The notes: generated by a model from the sequence alone, not told the origin. DNA of 64,000 bases from CBDDCA01 sp965218205 (GCA_965218205.1 OZ244590.1:558001-622000), one strand, 5' to 3'; positions 1-8,727 are shown, numbered from the stretch's first letter. Numbers and translations are program-made.

Positions 1-176
1 TGTTTGTTCTTAAACAAAGTTATAGTGTTTTGTAATATAACAGTAAGATCTGCAATTTCTTGAGATTTGTAGCCTTGAATATCTACTAATGTAACACATG
101 CATGTTCATCTTTTTGTATAAGCCCAATACTCGTATTTGTTCCACCAATGTCACAGCAAAGGAAAAATGTACTCAT
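1..176 (-). CDS. Glucokinase-like sugar kinase, N-terminal part (runs off window)
   Basis: Only the first 58 residues lie in the window, read leftward from the ATG at 176. They hold the motif CDIGGTNTSIGLI near residue 8, which matches the phosphate-1 ATP-binding loop (DxGGTxxxxGL) of glucokinase and ROK sugar kinases. The substrate cannot be settled because the catalytic and sugar-binding parts are outside the window; phosphorylation of glucose or a related hexose in the cytoplasm is the family inference. There is no Shine-Dalgarno sequence; a TATACT box lies 6 nt upstream of the ATG, suggesting a leaderless mRNA. Confidence 0.7.
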   Translation of the reverse strand, partial: MSTFFLCCDIGGTNTSIGLIQKDEHACVTLVDIQGYKSQEIADLTVILQNTITLFKNK

Positions 177-182
177 ATATTT

Positions 183-188
183 AGTATA
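183..188 (-). promoter_or_regulatory. -10 box of a probable leaderless promoter for the glucokinase-like gene
   Basis: Reads TATACT on the minus strand and ends 6 nt before the ATG at 176, so transcription would start at or next to the start codon. No ribosome-binding site is present. This is one of a repeated set in the window. Confidence 0.5.
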
Positions 189-334
189 CTGTATTATTAT
201 ACTGTATTATTTATACATTACTATTTTACAAGGAGGTATTGTATTGTTTCTATGATATTTCATATAGTAGGGGAGAAAGTACTATACTAATGGAATAGTA
301 CACTGTTTTTTTGGTTTTAGTAGGAAACAAATAT

Positions 335-1303
335 ATGAATAAAAAATATATACGATTGATTGTCTTTTTTTGTATAGTAGCCATAGTAGGTGATACTCTG
401 CCTGTATTTGCACGTGCAAATAGAGAACGTACAGAAGGTCCCGATACTATTGGAGTATTGCTCCCTAGTCAAAGAGAAAGATTGTGGGTACAGTTAAAGG
501 ATAGCTTTACAAATACTGATATTACTGATAATACACAGCTTAGATTTTTTTATTCTGATATGGATGTTGTGTTGCAAGAAGAACAATTAAATGATGCACT
601 TTTACAAGATATGAAAGTTCTTATTATTGCTCCTGTTGATGATATAAGTGTTGGGAGAGTGCTTAATAAATCAAGGTATCTTCCACTAAAAGTAGTATCA
701 ATAAAGATATTACCGCTTAATACAAATACCGTAGAGTATTTTATTGGCTATAATTATTTTGGTGTTGGCAGCATACTTGCCAAGCATATAAAAGTATTTC
801 GCGATTATGAAAATATCTTGTTTATTTCTGACGGTAACGGAACAGCCGAACAAATATTAGAAGGCATAGTGGAAGAAAAAGTGTTAGTAGATCCATATAT
901 GGTACAACAGACATTGAATAATAGTATACAAAAACAAATTAAAAGTATACTGTATCCGTATATAACAAGTAATGTGATAGTAATAAGCGATGTACCCTAT
1001 ATACTTGACACAGTCGATATATATTTTGAAGAACAGTCAAAAACCAATGTGCTGTTTGCTGGTGTAGGAAGTTCTGGCAGAACATATAGTCGTTTTCAAA
1101 AGCAACAACAGATTGTGAGTGTATTGGAAGATACTGATGAGTTAGCACATACTTCTACAGAAGTTGCCATTGCATTGTTTAATAAGAAGAAAGCAGCTCA
1201 TCAAGAATTAGTATATAATGGCAAGAAGAAAGTACGAACAATATATCTTGATCCTGTCATTGTAACTGACAAAAATTATGAAAATATATTGATGTATAAA
1301 TAA
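335..1303 (+). CDS. Periplasmic sugar-binding-like protein
   Basis: The 322-residue product begins with a signal peptide (MNKKYIRLIVFFCIVAIVGD...) ending near an AxA-type site (VFARA). The remainder looks like a type I periplasmic binding protein (ribose/xylose-binding or LacI-like fold): an early IGVLLPSQRERLW segment, a central FIGYNYFGVGSILAKHI segment resembling the region where these proteins start their second lobe, and a VLFAGVGSSGRT segment. The family usually binds sugars for an ABC transporter or a chemoreceptor; no permease or ATPase gene is next to it. I chose the ATG at 335 over the in-frame TTG at 311 because the signal peptide starts there and an AGGAAA lies about 9 nt upstream. 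Ligand is unknown. Confidence 0.55.
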   Translation: MNKKYIRLIVFFCIVAIVGDTLPVFARANRERTEGPDTIGVLLPSQRERLWVQLKDSFTNTDITDNTQLRFFYSDMDVVLQEEQLNDALLQDMKVLIIAPVDDISVGRVLNKSRYLPLKVVSIKILPLNTNTVEYFIGYNYFGVGSILAKHIKVFRDYENILFISDGNGTAEQILEGIVEEKVLVDPYMVQQTLNNSIQKQIKSILYPYITSNVIVISDVPYILDTVDIYFEEQSKTNVLFAGVGSSGRTYSRFQKQQQIVSVLEDTDELAHTSTEVAIALFNKKKAAHQELVYNGKKKVRTIYLDPVIVTDKNYENILMYK

Positions 1304-1374
1304 TAACAATTTATATTGTTTTTCATTATACTGTAAGTAGGAAGTTTTGAATAAGAAGACATAAAGGTAATTAT

Positions 1375-2360
1375 ATGAATTCTGTTACGTTTGGTGTTAT
1401 TGGTTTTGCAAAGATAGCAAAGGAACATGTTATTCCCGCGATACAAAATGGAAGAAACTGTAATGTATACGCTATTGCAAGTCGTGGAAAGAATACAGAT
1501 TTGTTACAATATGCAAAGAAGCATGGTATCTCTAAAGTATACGAGAGCTACGAGGAGTTATTGCAAGATAAAAACATTGATGCAATATACAATCCTTTGC
1601 CCAACCATATGCATGTAGATTGGAGTATGAAAGCAATAGAACATGGAAAGCATGTATTATGCGAAAAACCTCTTGGACTAAATGTAAAAAACATACAGCC
1701 TCTTGTAGCACAGGCAAAACAACATCCCTCTCTTAAAGTAATGGAAGCATTTATGTATCGTTTTCATCCACAGTGGATAAAAGTCCTTGCGCTAGTAGAG
1801 GAAGGGAGGATAGGGAAAGTAAAACATATAGAAACAGTATTTTCTTATTATAATGATGCTCCCGAAAATATTCGTAATAAGAAAGAGTATGGCGGAGGTG
1901 CTTTATATGATATAGGCTGTTATGGTATCTCTGTAGCACGCACTATACTAAAAGAGAATCCTAAAAAAGCAATAGGAACATTTTTAGTTGATAAAATCTT
2001 CAAGACAGATACTATGTGTACTGCGTGAAAAGAAGCAAGATTTTAGAGTTTCAAAATGCTACTGCCAGTGTTAGTTGTTCTACACAAATGACTCCCTATC
2101 AAAATGTAAAAATTTTTGGTACTAAAGGCTATATTGATGTTGAGATTCCATTTAATCCAAACCCTATAGATCGAGCCTGTATAGTCATTGTATCTAATAG
2201 TACAAAGGAAGCTATTACTTTTGATCCTTGTAATCAATATACATTACAGGCAGAAGCATTTTCAGATGCAATCATGAAAGATACTAAAGTTCCTATTTCA
2301 TTAGATGATGCAATAGATACTATGCAGGTGATAGATTTCTTATATCAAGAAAGATCGTAA
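1375..2360 (+). pseudogene. Gfo/Idh/MocA-type NAD(P)-dependent oxidoreductase, frameshifted
   Basis: The first open part (1375-2028) has the family's Rossmann start (FGVIGFAKIAKEHVIPAI), the diagnostic EKP motif in HVLCEKPLGL, and MEAFMYRFHPQW. It stops at a TGA in the region where the C-terminal sheet domain continues. A second frame (about 2030-2360) carries the rest, with ATASVSCSTQMTPYQNVKIFGTKGYIDVEIPF, a typical Gfo/Idh/MocA C-domain stretch given here in part. Both together make about 328 residues, the normal family length. Removing 14 nt around 2026-2039 would join DTMCTA directly to ILEF, as expected for the family; a missing base is an alternative. Members oxidise or reduce sugars and cyclitols with NAD(P). 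Start is supported by AAAGGTAATTAT just before the ATG. A sequencing error is possible. Confidence 0.75.
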
Positions 2361-2392
2361 TACCATATATTTTCGGAGAGTATAAGGCATAA

Positions 2393-3534
2393 GTGTTATA
2401 TAGATTTTCTAAAGTGTTACTCTATCTGGTATTGTTTTCTATTGCAGTACTGTGTGTCTTCTTTTTTATGTTTTTGATTTCTCAGTTCTATCGTGTATCT
2501 CCTTTAGGAGTCGAACAAAATGAGCAAAATAATGAGTTTGTAAATAATACAAATGCTATGTATAGCATCATTGAAAAGAAAAATTTGTCTGATACGCAAG
2601 CTGCTCATCTTTATTATATTAAAGATGAGCAATCTCTCTACCAGATTATTGCAATTATTCTTGGGTATTCAGATGTTATACAAAAATATTATTGGGATAT
2701 CAATAAGGCTGATTTTGTTTTTCATATCAATGACAGGAAAGTATATTATGCCGATGGAAAAATGTTATTTTTGTCGCAGTTGCAAAATAAAGATGCGTAT
2801 CATTCTGTGATGTACACATACCCCTTAGCTCCCATTTCTGATATATATGATTCTATTATTAGGAGTGATACAAATACCTATGTGTTGCAACGTTCAACAG
2901 ATTTGCAAAATGCACTCACTCATAATCAAGATACCTCTTATTTACAGACTATCTCTTTTCTTGGAGAAAGAATTACTGTTCATGCACTTATTGTTGAGGC
3001 TTTAGCGAGCATAGAACAAAGAATACATACAGTAGCAAAATTTTTGTTTGTTACAAGATACCTCTTATTTAGACTATCTCTTTTCTTGGAGAAAGAATTA
3101 CTGTTCATGCACTTATTGTTGAGGCTTTAGCGAGCATAGAACAAAGAATACATACAGTAGCAAAAACAGATACTATAGTACAAGACTTTCTTAACTCAGT
3201 GCATCAAATATCAAGTTATAGTAGGAGAAAAGTAACAAAAAGCGAAAATATCAGTATGCATTCTTTTGGTTTAGCGTTAGATTTTCTCCATACAACATAC
3301 GATAGAAAAGTGGTATATTGGCAATGGTCAAAAGTCATTTATCCAAACAAATGGAATAAGATGCCCTTAAAAAATATGTGGCTTATTCCCGACAAAATAG
3401 TTTCTCTATTTGAAGAGCATGGGTTCATATGGGGAGGAAAATGGGCAAATTATGATACTATCCATTTTGAATATAGGCCTGATATTATTGAATATGCAAA
3501 GATATATGAATCATTGCATGTGCAAGATAACTAG
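2393..3534 (+). pseudogene. D-Ala-D-Ala carboxypeptidase-like M15 peptidase, broken by internal duplication
   Basis: The GTG start at 2393 leads into an N-terminal membrane anchor (residues about 4-30). The catalytic half lies in another frame (about 3055-3534) with the zinc-peptidase signatures MHSFGLALDF (HxxxxxxD) and GGKWANYDTIHFEYRP (metal-binding His), as in VanY/M15 peptidases that trim peptidoglycan stem peptides. The frames are split by a tandem duplication: 2927-3040 recurs at 3054-3165 with a 2-nt difference. The second copy ends 125 nt after the first, which shifts the frame. Deleting one copy restores a continuous protein through IHTVAKTDTIVQDFLNSVHQ. The gene therefore looks recently inactivated, unless the duplication is an assembly artefact. 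Confidence 0.8.
2927..3165 (+). repeat. Tandem direct duplication inside the M15 peptidase gene
   Basis: Copy 1 is 2927-3040 (114 nt) and copy 2 is 3054-3165 (112 nt), separated by 13 nt (TTTTTGTTTGTTA). They differ by loss of AC in the TTTACAGAC/TTTAGAC stretch near the start of the copy. The net shift is 125 nt, which is not a multiple of three, so it breaks the host gene. Confidence 0.95.
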
Positions 3535-3611
3535 ACATAGGAGAGTGCTTGTGTACTGTAGATGCTAGGACAGGGTACTGTACTTTGGATATTGGGCTAT
3601 CTATTGTTTTG

Positions 3612-4238
3612 TCAAGAATGCTCTTGTAATTTTTTCGCTCTTCTTTCTATGAGTTTTTTTATAGGTGCTTGTAAGGTTCTATCGTAGTGTGTTTCAATCT
3701 CTTGTGTATTTAAGCCGTCTATTTCATGACTAAGATAATGTATCCAAGTATCTTCTTCTTGTGTAGGAATTTCAATTTTTCTGCAATAATAATCAGGAAC
3801 AAATGGATGTTGAGTTGAAATAAATTTACGAATTTTGTAATCATGCACTGCAATTTTCAAATTTTCTCTTCTTACTCCTTGTTCCTCTAAAATTTCGCAT
3901 AATTTATTGATAGTTCTGCCCGAATCAAATATATCATCGACAAGAAGTACCTTATCATGTCTTCGTAGTTTACTCGGAGGATATGTCCATCCATCAATAG
4001 TAATGTTTGTTGTCTTTTGTACAGTAGCATATGAATGAATAACAACAGCTCCATAAATTGGAGGAAAAGAAGGATGTGCTGACAGCTTAAAATACTCACT
4101 AATAATATTTCCTAGTATAGCTCCTCCACGTAAGCTCACATAGATTACAGAAGGAATAAAACCATCATCATAAATCTTTTCTGCAAGAAAAAACGCATTC
4201 TTTTTGATTGTTTGAGTCTCAATAAATTCTTTTATCAT
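3612..4238 (-). CDS. Purine-type phosphoribosyltransferase
   Basis: The 208-residue product has the PRPP-binding loop VLLVDDIFDSGRTINKL (about residues 97-113), the hallmark of type I phosphoribosyltransferases, and an early VSLRGGAILGNIISEYF segment matching the pyrophosphate-loop strand. It probably attaches phosphoribose to a free purine base (hypoxanthine, guanine or xanthine) in the salvage pathway; base specificity cannot be read here. An in-frame TTG at 4283 would add 15 residues, but the ATG at 4238 is preferred: a TATTAT box sits 8 nt upstream and no Shine-Dalgarno sequence is seen. It is divergent from the accessory island that follows. Confidence 0.7.
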   Translation of the reverse strand: MIKEFIETQTIKKNAFFLAEKIYDDGFIPSVIYVSLRGGAILGNIISEYFKLSAHPSFPPIYGAVVIHSYATVQKTTNITIDGWTYPPSKLRRHDKVLLVDDIFDSGRTINKLCEILEEQGVRRENLKIAVHDYKIRKFISTQHPFVPDYYCRKIEIPTQEEDTWIHYLSHEIDGLNTQEIETHYDRTLQAPIKKLIERRAKKLQEHS

Positions 4239-4295
4239 ATGTATATATAATAGTATTTTTTTTATACTTTGTCTTACTTGCAAGTGTGAGTGTGG

Positions 4296-4321
4296 AAATT
4301 CTAATCAGAAGCCGAACAGAA
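4296..4321 (+). repeat. Left copy of 26-bp imperfect direct repeat bounding the accessory island
   Basis: Contains AGAAGCCGAACA and matches 8864-8889 at about 22-23 of 26 positions in the same orientation. The two copies enclose the 4.5-kb segment with the restriction remnant, FRG, DUF1508, ThiF and peptidase genes, so they may be attachment or recombination sites. No integrase lies between them. Confidence 0.5.
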
Positions 4322-4361
4322 GTACCAAAAAATACCTCAAAAGGGGTTTTATATTCCTCTC

Positions 4362-4727
4362 TTGCATGCATTTAATACAGAACTACAACGTATACATGCA
4401 TTAGATAATACTATGCCTAAAAAGTTATTACATTACTTACTTGGGTACTATGATTTTTATAAAGTTGCAAAAATAAATGGCACAGCAGTCATACAATCAT
4501 TCAATATACAAGGAAATCTTATGTGGGGGAGAAAATTACCCATGCCTACTACCATAGAAAATAATCGGAGTGCTACAAAAACAACGATATTATACTCTTT
4601 TGATAAGGGATGGCAAGTATCTTTTAGAATACATAATGCTGAAAGTAAGATAACACCCTCTTTGAAATTTGATGTACAACTTGTTGGTTTACCCCATAAT
4701 CTTTCTCGTCATGAGATAAACTATTAG
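4362..4727 (+). pseudogene. C-terminal remnant of a HaeIII-like type II restriction endonuclease
   Basis: The open frame covers about 121 residues and begins without a proper start or ribosome-binding site (TTG at 4362). It resembles the end of HaeIII-family endonucleases: LLHYLLGYYDFYKV, VIQSFNIQGNL, and near the end GWQVSFRIHNAESK followed by PSLKFDVQLVG. HaeIII enzymes are about 300 residues and cut GGCC, so two thirds, including most of the catalytic part, are missing. No cognate GGCC methyltransferase is adjacent. The fragment begins about 40 nt right of the left direct repeat, which suggests that the event that placed this island also truncated the gene. Family assignment is by remembered motif pattern. 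Confidence 0.6.
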
Positions 4728-4804
4728 ATACTTATTTTTCATATTGTGTCTATGCTTAATTACTTGAATATAAAAGTTTTATATCTAATATAATAGAACT
4801 ATAT

Positions 4805-5680
4805 ATGAATACAGAAAATGAAAGAATAGTAAAAGAAATAGAAGCAAGAAAAGAAAAAGTTATAAAAATTTTGGAATGGCTTCAACGGCAATATTCAAAG
4901 AACGATACAAGATTTATTTTTAGAGGAACAAATGAAGAATACAGCAAAAAAGATAATGATGGTGTAAACTCTAGCTTATATCGTGAACTGAAACATCATT
5001 ATAAAAAAGAATATTTTCAATATGATCCATTATGCATTATTAAACACGAAGAAGCTATGCTTGATAGAGTAAGAAGACGAAAATTATATGATAGTGGTGC
5101 TGATAATATAACTATTCTGACCGATATACAACATTTTAAAGGATATACAAATTGTATAGATTTTACTAACAATATATTTATTGCTCTTTTTTTTGCTTGT
5201 GATGGTACAAAAGATATGGATAAAAATGGAGAAATATTATGCTTACCTGTGAATCCCACTATAGAAATATCAGATGTCAATTATGATAAAAAACGAAAAT
5301 TAGAAGATATTAGTATCATTAGACCTTCAAAAAGTAGTAGTAGTCACAAGAGAGTACTAAGCCAAAGAAGTATATTTGTATACCCTAAGAAGGGTTATAT
5401 TGATAAACAGGTTATACAAGAAAAAAAATACAATGATGAAATAAGAGTTGAAGAAGGAATTGTTGTTCACAAAATAGTAATAAAAAAACATGATAAAAGG
5501 TTAATTATGCAACAGTTAAAACTACTTTATGGCATTGAACATAGAACTATGTATGATGATATTATTGGTTTTATTCAAGAAGATAACGAGTATCGATTTC
5601 AAGGAAGAATAGCATCAGATATTCTAAAAAATGAATATAAAAAAGAGGATGAATCTCACACAGATACTAATAATAATTAA
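4805..5680 (+). CDS. FRG-domain protein
   Basis: The 291-residue protein shows the three parts of the FRG domain: FIFRGTNEEYS (about residue 37) with the name-giving F-x-F-R-G, an arginine-rich middle with YRELKHHYKKEYF, and IQHFKGYTNCIDFTNNIFIALFFAC (about residues 100-125), corresponding to the QHxGxxTxLxDxTxxxxxALFFA region. FRG domains occur in anti-phage and toxin-like contexts; their chemistry is not settled, though an ADP-ribosyltransferase-like fold has been proposed for related families. No signal peptide or membrane segment, so it should be cytosolic. A TATAAT lies 10 nt before the ATG and no Shine-Dalgarno sequence is visible. Its neighbours make a defence role plausible, but this is inference. 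Confidence 0.7.
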   Translation: MNTENERIVKEIEARKEKVIKILEWLQRQYSKNDTRFIFRGTNEEYSKKDNDGVNSSLYRELKHHYKKEYFQYDPLCIIKHEEAMLDRVRRRKLYDSGADNITILTDIQHFKGYTNCIDFTNNIFIALFFACDGTKDMDKNGEILCLPVNPTIEISDVNYDKKRKLEDISIIRPSKSSSSHKRVLSQRSIFVYPKKGYIDKQVIQEKKYNDEIRVEEGIVVHKIVIKKHDKRLIMQQLKLLYGIEHRTMYDDIIGFIQEDNEYRFQGRIASDILKNEYKKEDESHTDTNNN

Positions 5681-5889
5681 TGCAGAAAAATACTTTGAAT
5701 GATATTATTAAAGAATGTAAATGTAGACTTAATTGTAGTATAATAGAACAAACATATACGAAATATTGTATAATTATTAAGGAGATTTGTATAATTTAAG
5801 TTTACTTATCAATATAAATCTTTAATAAATTATGGTGTATAATAAGTGAGTACATTGAAAAAATATTTAAATCATAAAGGAGGAATAGT
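5681..5889 (+). promoter_or_regulatory. Intergenic region with promoter and strong RBS for the DUF1508 repeat gene
   Basis: About 210 nt. It holds a GTGTATAATAAG segment near 5835-5850 that contains a TATAAT -10 box (the same 12-mer recurs upstream of the giant lipoprotein gene near 11936) and a strong AAAGGAGGAATAGT immediately before the ATG at 5890. The strong site contrasts with the lack of one before the preceding FRG gene, so the two are probably transcribed separately. Confidence 0.45.
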
Positions 5890-7101
5890 ATGTCAAAATT
5901 TGAAATATATAGAGGTAATGATAGTGGAGAAGAATGTTGGCGATGGAGATTGGTAGATGCTGACAATAATAATATAGCTAGAAGTGAAGAACCTTTTCTA
6001 AAAAATAGTATTAGAAGATCAATAAAAACAATCCAAAGTAATGTAAGTGGTGATACACCAGTATTTTTAGATGAAAGCGAAAATGATAGTGATAATGGGT
6101 ATAGGTTTGAATATTTTCAAGGCGGAAATGAAAAATGGTATTGGAGATTAAAATCTGGAAATCATGAAATTATGGCCATTGGTGGAGAAGGTTTTGAATC
6201 TGAGAAAAGAGTAGAAGAAGAAATAGAATACGTGAAGGAAGTAATAATTAATGCTGAAATTGTATTTGGAAAATTTGAAATATATAGAGGTAATGATAGT
6301 GGAGAAGAATGTTGGCGATGGAGATTGGTAGATGCTGACAATAATAATATAGCTAGAAGTGAAGAACCTTTTCTAAAAAATAGTATTAGAAGATCAATAA
6401 AAACAATCCAAAGTAATGTAAGTGGTGATACACCAGTATTTTTAGATGAAAGCGAAAATGATAGTGATAATGGGTATAGGTTTGAATATTTTCAAGGCGG
6501 AAATGAAAAATGGTATTGGAGATTAAAATCTGGAAATCATGAAATTATGGCCATTGGTGGAGAAGGTTTTGAATCTGAGAAAAGAGTAGAAGAAGAAATA
6601 GAATACGTGAAGGAAGTAATAATTAATGCTGAAATTGTATTTGGAAAATTTGAAATATATAGAGGTAATGATAGTGGAGAAGAATGTTGGCGATGGAGAT
6701 TGGTAGATGCTGACAATAATAATATAGCTAGAAGTGAAGAACCTTTTCTAAAAAATAGTATTAGAAGATCAATAAAAACAATCCAAAGTAATGTAAGTGG
6801 TGATACACCAGTATTTTTAGATGAAAGCGAAAATGATAGTGATAATGGGTATAGGTTTGAATATTTTCAAGGCGGAAATGAAAAATGGTATTGGAGATTA
6901 AAATCTGGAAATCATGAAATTATGGCCATTGGTGGAGAAGATTTTGAATCTGAGAAAAGAGTAGAAGAAGAGATAGAACATGTGAAGGAAGTAATAATTG
7001 ATGCTGAAATTGTATTTGAAAATCCAGATGATGATCCAGCAAAGGAAGCTAAAGAGCAAGATAATACAGAAGAACAGCCAACCATTCCACCGGGATCATA
7101 G
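5890..7101 (+). CDS. Protein of three near-identical DUF1508-type double units
   Basis: The 403-residue protein consists of a 2-residue lead, three 125-residue units (residues 3-127, 128-252, 253-377) and a 26-residue acidic, proline-rich tail ending in PPGS. Each unit has two related halves, with FEIYRGNDSGEECWRWRLVDA and FEYFQGGNEKWYWRLKSG as anchor motifs (shown in part), followed by an amphipathic helix. These resemble the DUF1508/YegP fold, so six modules in all. Units 1 and 2 look identical in DNA; unit 3 differs in only a few codons near its end, meaning very recent amplification. Function of DUF1508 is unknown. The gene is followed after 11 nt by the small protein and the ThiF-like gene, suggesting one operon. 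It could be a binding scaffold or a conjugation substrate; both are speculative. Confidence 0.75.
   Translation: MSKFEIYRGNDSGEECWRWRLVDADNNNIARSEEPFLKNSIRRSIKTIQSNVSGDTPVFLDESENDSDNGYRFEYFQGGNEKWYWRLKSGNHEIMAIGGEGFESEKRVEEEIEYVKEVIINAEIVFGKFEIYRGNDSGEECWRWRLVDADNNNIARSEEPFLKNSIRRSIKTIQSNVSGDTPVFLDESENDSDNGYRFEYFQGGNEKWYWRLKSGNHEIMAIGGEGFESEKRVEEEIEYVKEVIINAEIVFGKFEIYRGNDSGEECWRWRLVDADNNNIARSEEPFLKNSIRRSIKTIQSNVSGDTPVFLDESENDSDNGYRFEYFQGGNEKWYWRLKSGNHEIMAIGGEDFESEKRVEEEIEHVKEVIIDAEIVFENPDDDPAKEAKEQDNTEEQPTIPPGS
5896..7020 (+). repeat. Three tandem 375-bp coding repeats
   Basis: Units at 5896-6270, 6271-6645 and 6646-7020, each 375 bp (125 codons), so copy-number change keeps the frame. The first two appear identical; the third has a handful of substitutions near its 3' end (for example the change giving EDFESE instead of EGFESE, and EHVKEV instead of EYVKEV). 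Confidence 0.97.
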
Positions 7102-7112
7102 GTTTTGAAAAT

Positions 7113-7505
7113 ATGCATAAAGAACTTAAGGATATACTAAAACCATTTGATTATAAATGTGTTCCATCTCGTTGTGTTCCTAATGATACAGGATTAATTA
7201 TTGCTATTAAAAACTATTACTTTTCCTATTATGATGAAGATAAATATGAAATAGATCTATCAATAGCTCTATCTGTTGAATCAGATAGATTTAATCCTAA
7301 ATGTTGGCTTTCTCTTAAAGATGGTAATATTGATGATCCAAATAAACCAAAATGCTATCCTCCATATGTTGAATTCTTATATGAAGAAGTAAGATATTAT
7401 CCTTATTCAGTTGCTACAAGTATGTATCCCTTATCTAAAATTTTAGATTTATGTGATGGATTATACAAATTTGTTTTAGAAGAAAGAGGAACAAAAAATG
7501 ATTAA
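7113..7505 (+). CDS. Small protein coupled to the ThiF-like gene, function unknown
   Basis: 130 residues, not recognised. It starts 11 nt after the DUF1508 gene and overlaps the ThiF-like gene by 8 nt, so all three are likely translated together. Predicted strands (LIIAIKNYYFSYY, EIDLSIALSVES) are followed by KCYPPYVEFLYEE, and the C-terminus is helical. This strand-strand-PPxxxF-helix order loosely recalls E2 ubiquitin-conjugating folds, and cysteines at KCW and KCY could be active-site candidates, but the usual E2 HPN motif is absent. The E2 idea rests mainly on its place next to an E1-like protein and should be treated as a hypothesis. Confidence 0.6.
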   Translation: MHKELKDILKPFDYKCVPSRCVPNDTGLIIAIKNYYFSYYDEDKYEIDLSIALSVESDRFNPKCWLSLKDGNIDDPNKPKCYPPYVEFLYEEVRYYPYSVATSMYPLSKILDLCDGLYKFVLEERGTKND

Positions 7506-8193
7506 TAATCTAACTACAAGTACTAAATTTGCTATAGGTGATGCATTATTAGAAAATATACAAGAAAGAAGATTTTGTATAGTAGGTTGTGGTGGGGTGG
7601 GTTCACTGTTTGCAGAAATGCTTGTTAGGACTGGAGCTACTAATATTTCATTAATAGATGGTGATAAAGTTGAGCTTAAAAATCTCAACAGAACACCATT
7701 TATACTCAGTGATATTGGAGAATACAAAGTTATAGCACTGAAAGATAGACTAAAGTCTATTAATAATGAAATACATGTTAAAGCTATTGATAGACATTTT
7801 GGAATAGAGATAGAAGGAGACAAAGATAGGCAAGAAGTTAGAGATATAGTGAAAAATTCAGATATAACTCTTATTGCAGTGGATGAAAATAAAACAAGAA
7901 TAGAATGTGAAAAGTTATTGAATACATATAGTAGAAAATATTTAGTCATAGGAGTGGAAGTGAATGAAGGAATTTCTCGATATGCTTTCGGTTGGATGAC
8001 TAGAACTCCAGATAATGAAAAAGAATTGAAAGGATATGGGGAGAATAACGGATCGTATATGTCTATTGTTTCAGAAGCTGTTTCTGCTGGATTTACTTTC
8101 ATGATGTATCATATAAATAATGAAGACAACAATGACCATATAGAGAGATCAAAAATTATGGGGAAAAAATACAAAAATTATTTCCCCATATAA
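7498..8193 (+). CDS. ThiF/E1-like adenylating protein
   Basis: The 231-residue protein has the ThiF/MoeB/E1 adenylation features: nucleotide loop GCGGVGS (residues 30-36), DGDKVELKNLNR (54-65) with the ATP-contacting Asp, Asn and Arg, a lysine in DIGEYK (77), and Asp129 in AVDENKTR where family members have a metal-binding Asp. Known members adenylate the C-terminal glycine of a ubiquitin-like protein. Oddities: there is no CxxC zinc pair, and no cysteine beyond residue 138, so the usual E1 catalytic cysteine is not evident. It is shorter than typical E1s. It overlaps the upstream small gene by 8 nt, and its 3' end overlaps the convergent peptidase gene by 16 nt. The partner is not proven; the adjacent repeat protein is a candidate. 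Confidence 0.8.
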   Translation: MINNLTTSTKFAIGDALLENIQERRFCIVGCGGVGSLFAEMLVRTGATNISLIDGDKVELKNLNRTPFILSDIGEYKVIALKDRLKSINNEIHVKAIDRHFGIEIEGDKDRQEVRDIVKNSDITLIAVDENKTRIECEKLLNTYSRKYLVIGVEVNEGISRYAFGWMTRTPDNEKELKGYGENNGSYMSIVSEAVSAGFTFMMYHINNEDNNDHIERSKIMGKKYKNYFPI

Positions 8194-8663
8194 TATAACC
8201 AAGAGCAATAAACTTTAATATTAGTAATACCTGACATATTATCATATCTATGACTATCATATATTTTTCCACGATACAATACAGTATAATGTCCATGTAT
8301 AAGCAATATATGAACCTCTTTTTTTTCTAAAAAATGAGAAATTGTTATATTATTTTTACTATGGTCAGTGTAAATAAAATTATCAAAAATATGTAAGTAT
8401 CTTAAAACTATATTGAATTCTTTATGTCTCACTCCAGCTCTAGGCCATTTATCACAACAATTATAAAAGGCTTCACTAATTTTATCATAAGAAAGGTGTG
8501 GCATTACTTGAGATAATGCTGTTAATGCACAACTATGAGGCAATTTTTTTAATTGTTCTGTTGTATCTGTAGATAAGCAATGTGAATTATTTCGAAATAT
8601 GGTAATTAATTTTGATTTTATCTTATACCAAGCAAGTATAATAACATTAAATATTTTTTTCAT
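8178..8663 (-). CDS. Putative papain-like cysteine peptidase
   Basis: The 161-residue protein has a hydrophobic basic N-terminus (residues 1-25) that could be a membrane anchor, then PHSCALTALSQVMP (cysteine at about 49 followed by a helix), and later IHGHYTVLYRGKIYDSH (His near 127, then Asp). A Cys-helix...His-strand-Asp order is typical of papain-fold and C39-like peptidases. Cleavage target is unknown. Because it is convergent with and overlaps the ThiF-like gene, it may act as a processing or deconjugating enzyme in that island; this is inference. A TATACT box lies 6 nt before the ATG with no clear Shine-Dalgarno sequence, suggesting leaderless transcription independent of the operon. 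Confidence 0.55.
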   Translation of the reverse strand: MKKIFNVIILAWYKIKSKLITIFRNNSHCLSTDTTEQLKKLPHSCALTALSQVMPHLSYDKISEAFYNCCDKWPRAGVRHKEFNIVLRYLHIFDNFIYTDHSKNNITISHFLEKKEVHILLIHGHYTVLYRGKIYDSHRYDNMSGITNIKVYCSWLYYMGK

Positions 8664-8669
8664 ACCTGT

Positions 8670-8675
8670 AGTATA
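8670..8675 (-). promoter_or_regulatory. -10 box of probable leaderless promoter for the peptidase gene
   Basis: TATACT on the minus strand, ending 6 nt upstream of the ATG at 8663. Its position fits transcription beginning at the start codon. Confidence 0.5.
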
Positions 8676-8727
8676 CTACTTTTCCTCTGTGATTGGTAGA
8701 CAGAACATATTATAGGAAGTAGAAAAT

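Noticed and set aside
102..290. Small plus-strand frame over the glucokinase start
   Set aside because: It overlaps the recognisable kinase N-terminus and its promoter on the other strand and lacks any protein-like character.
7113..7505. Firm E2 enzyme assignment
   Set aside because: HPN and a conserved active-site Cys context are missing; kept only as a hypothesis.
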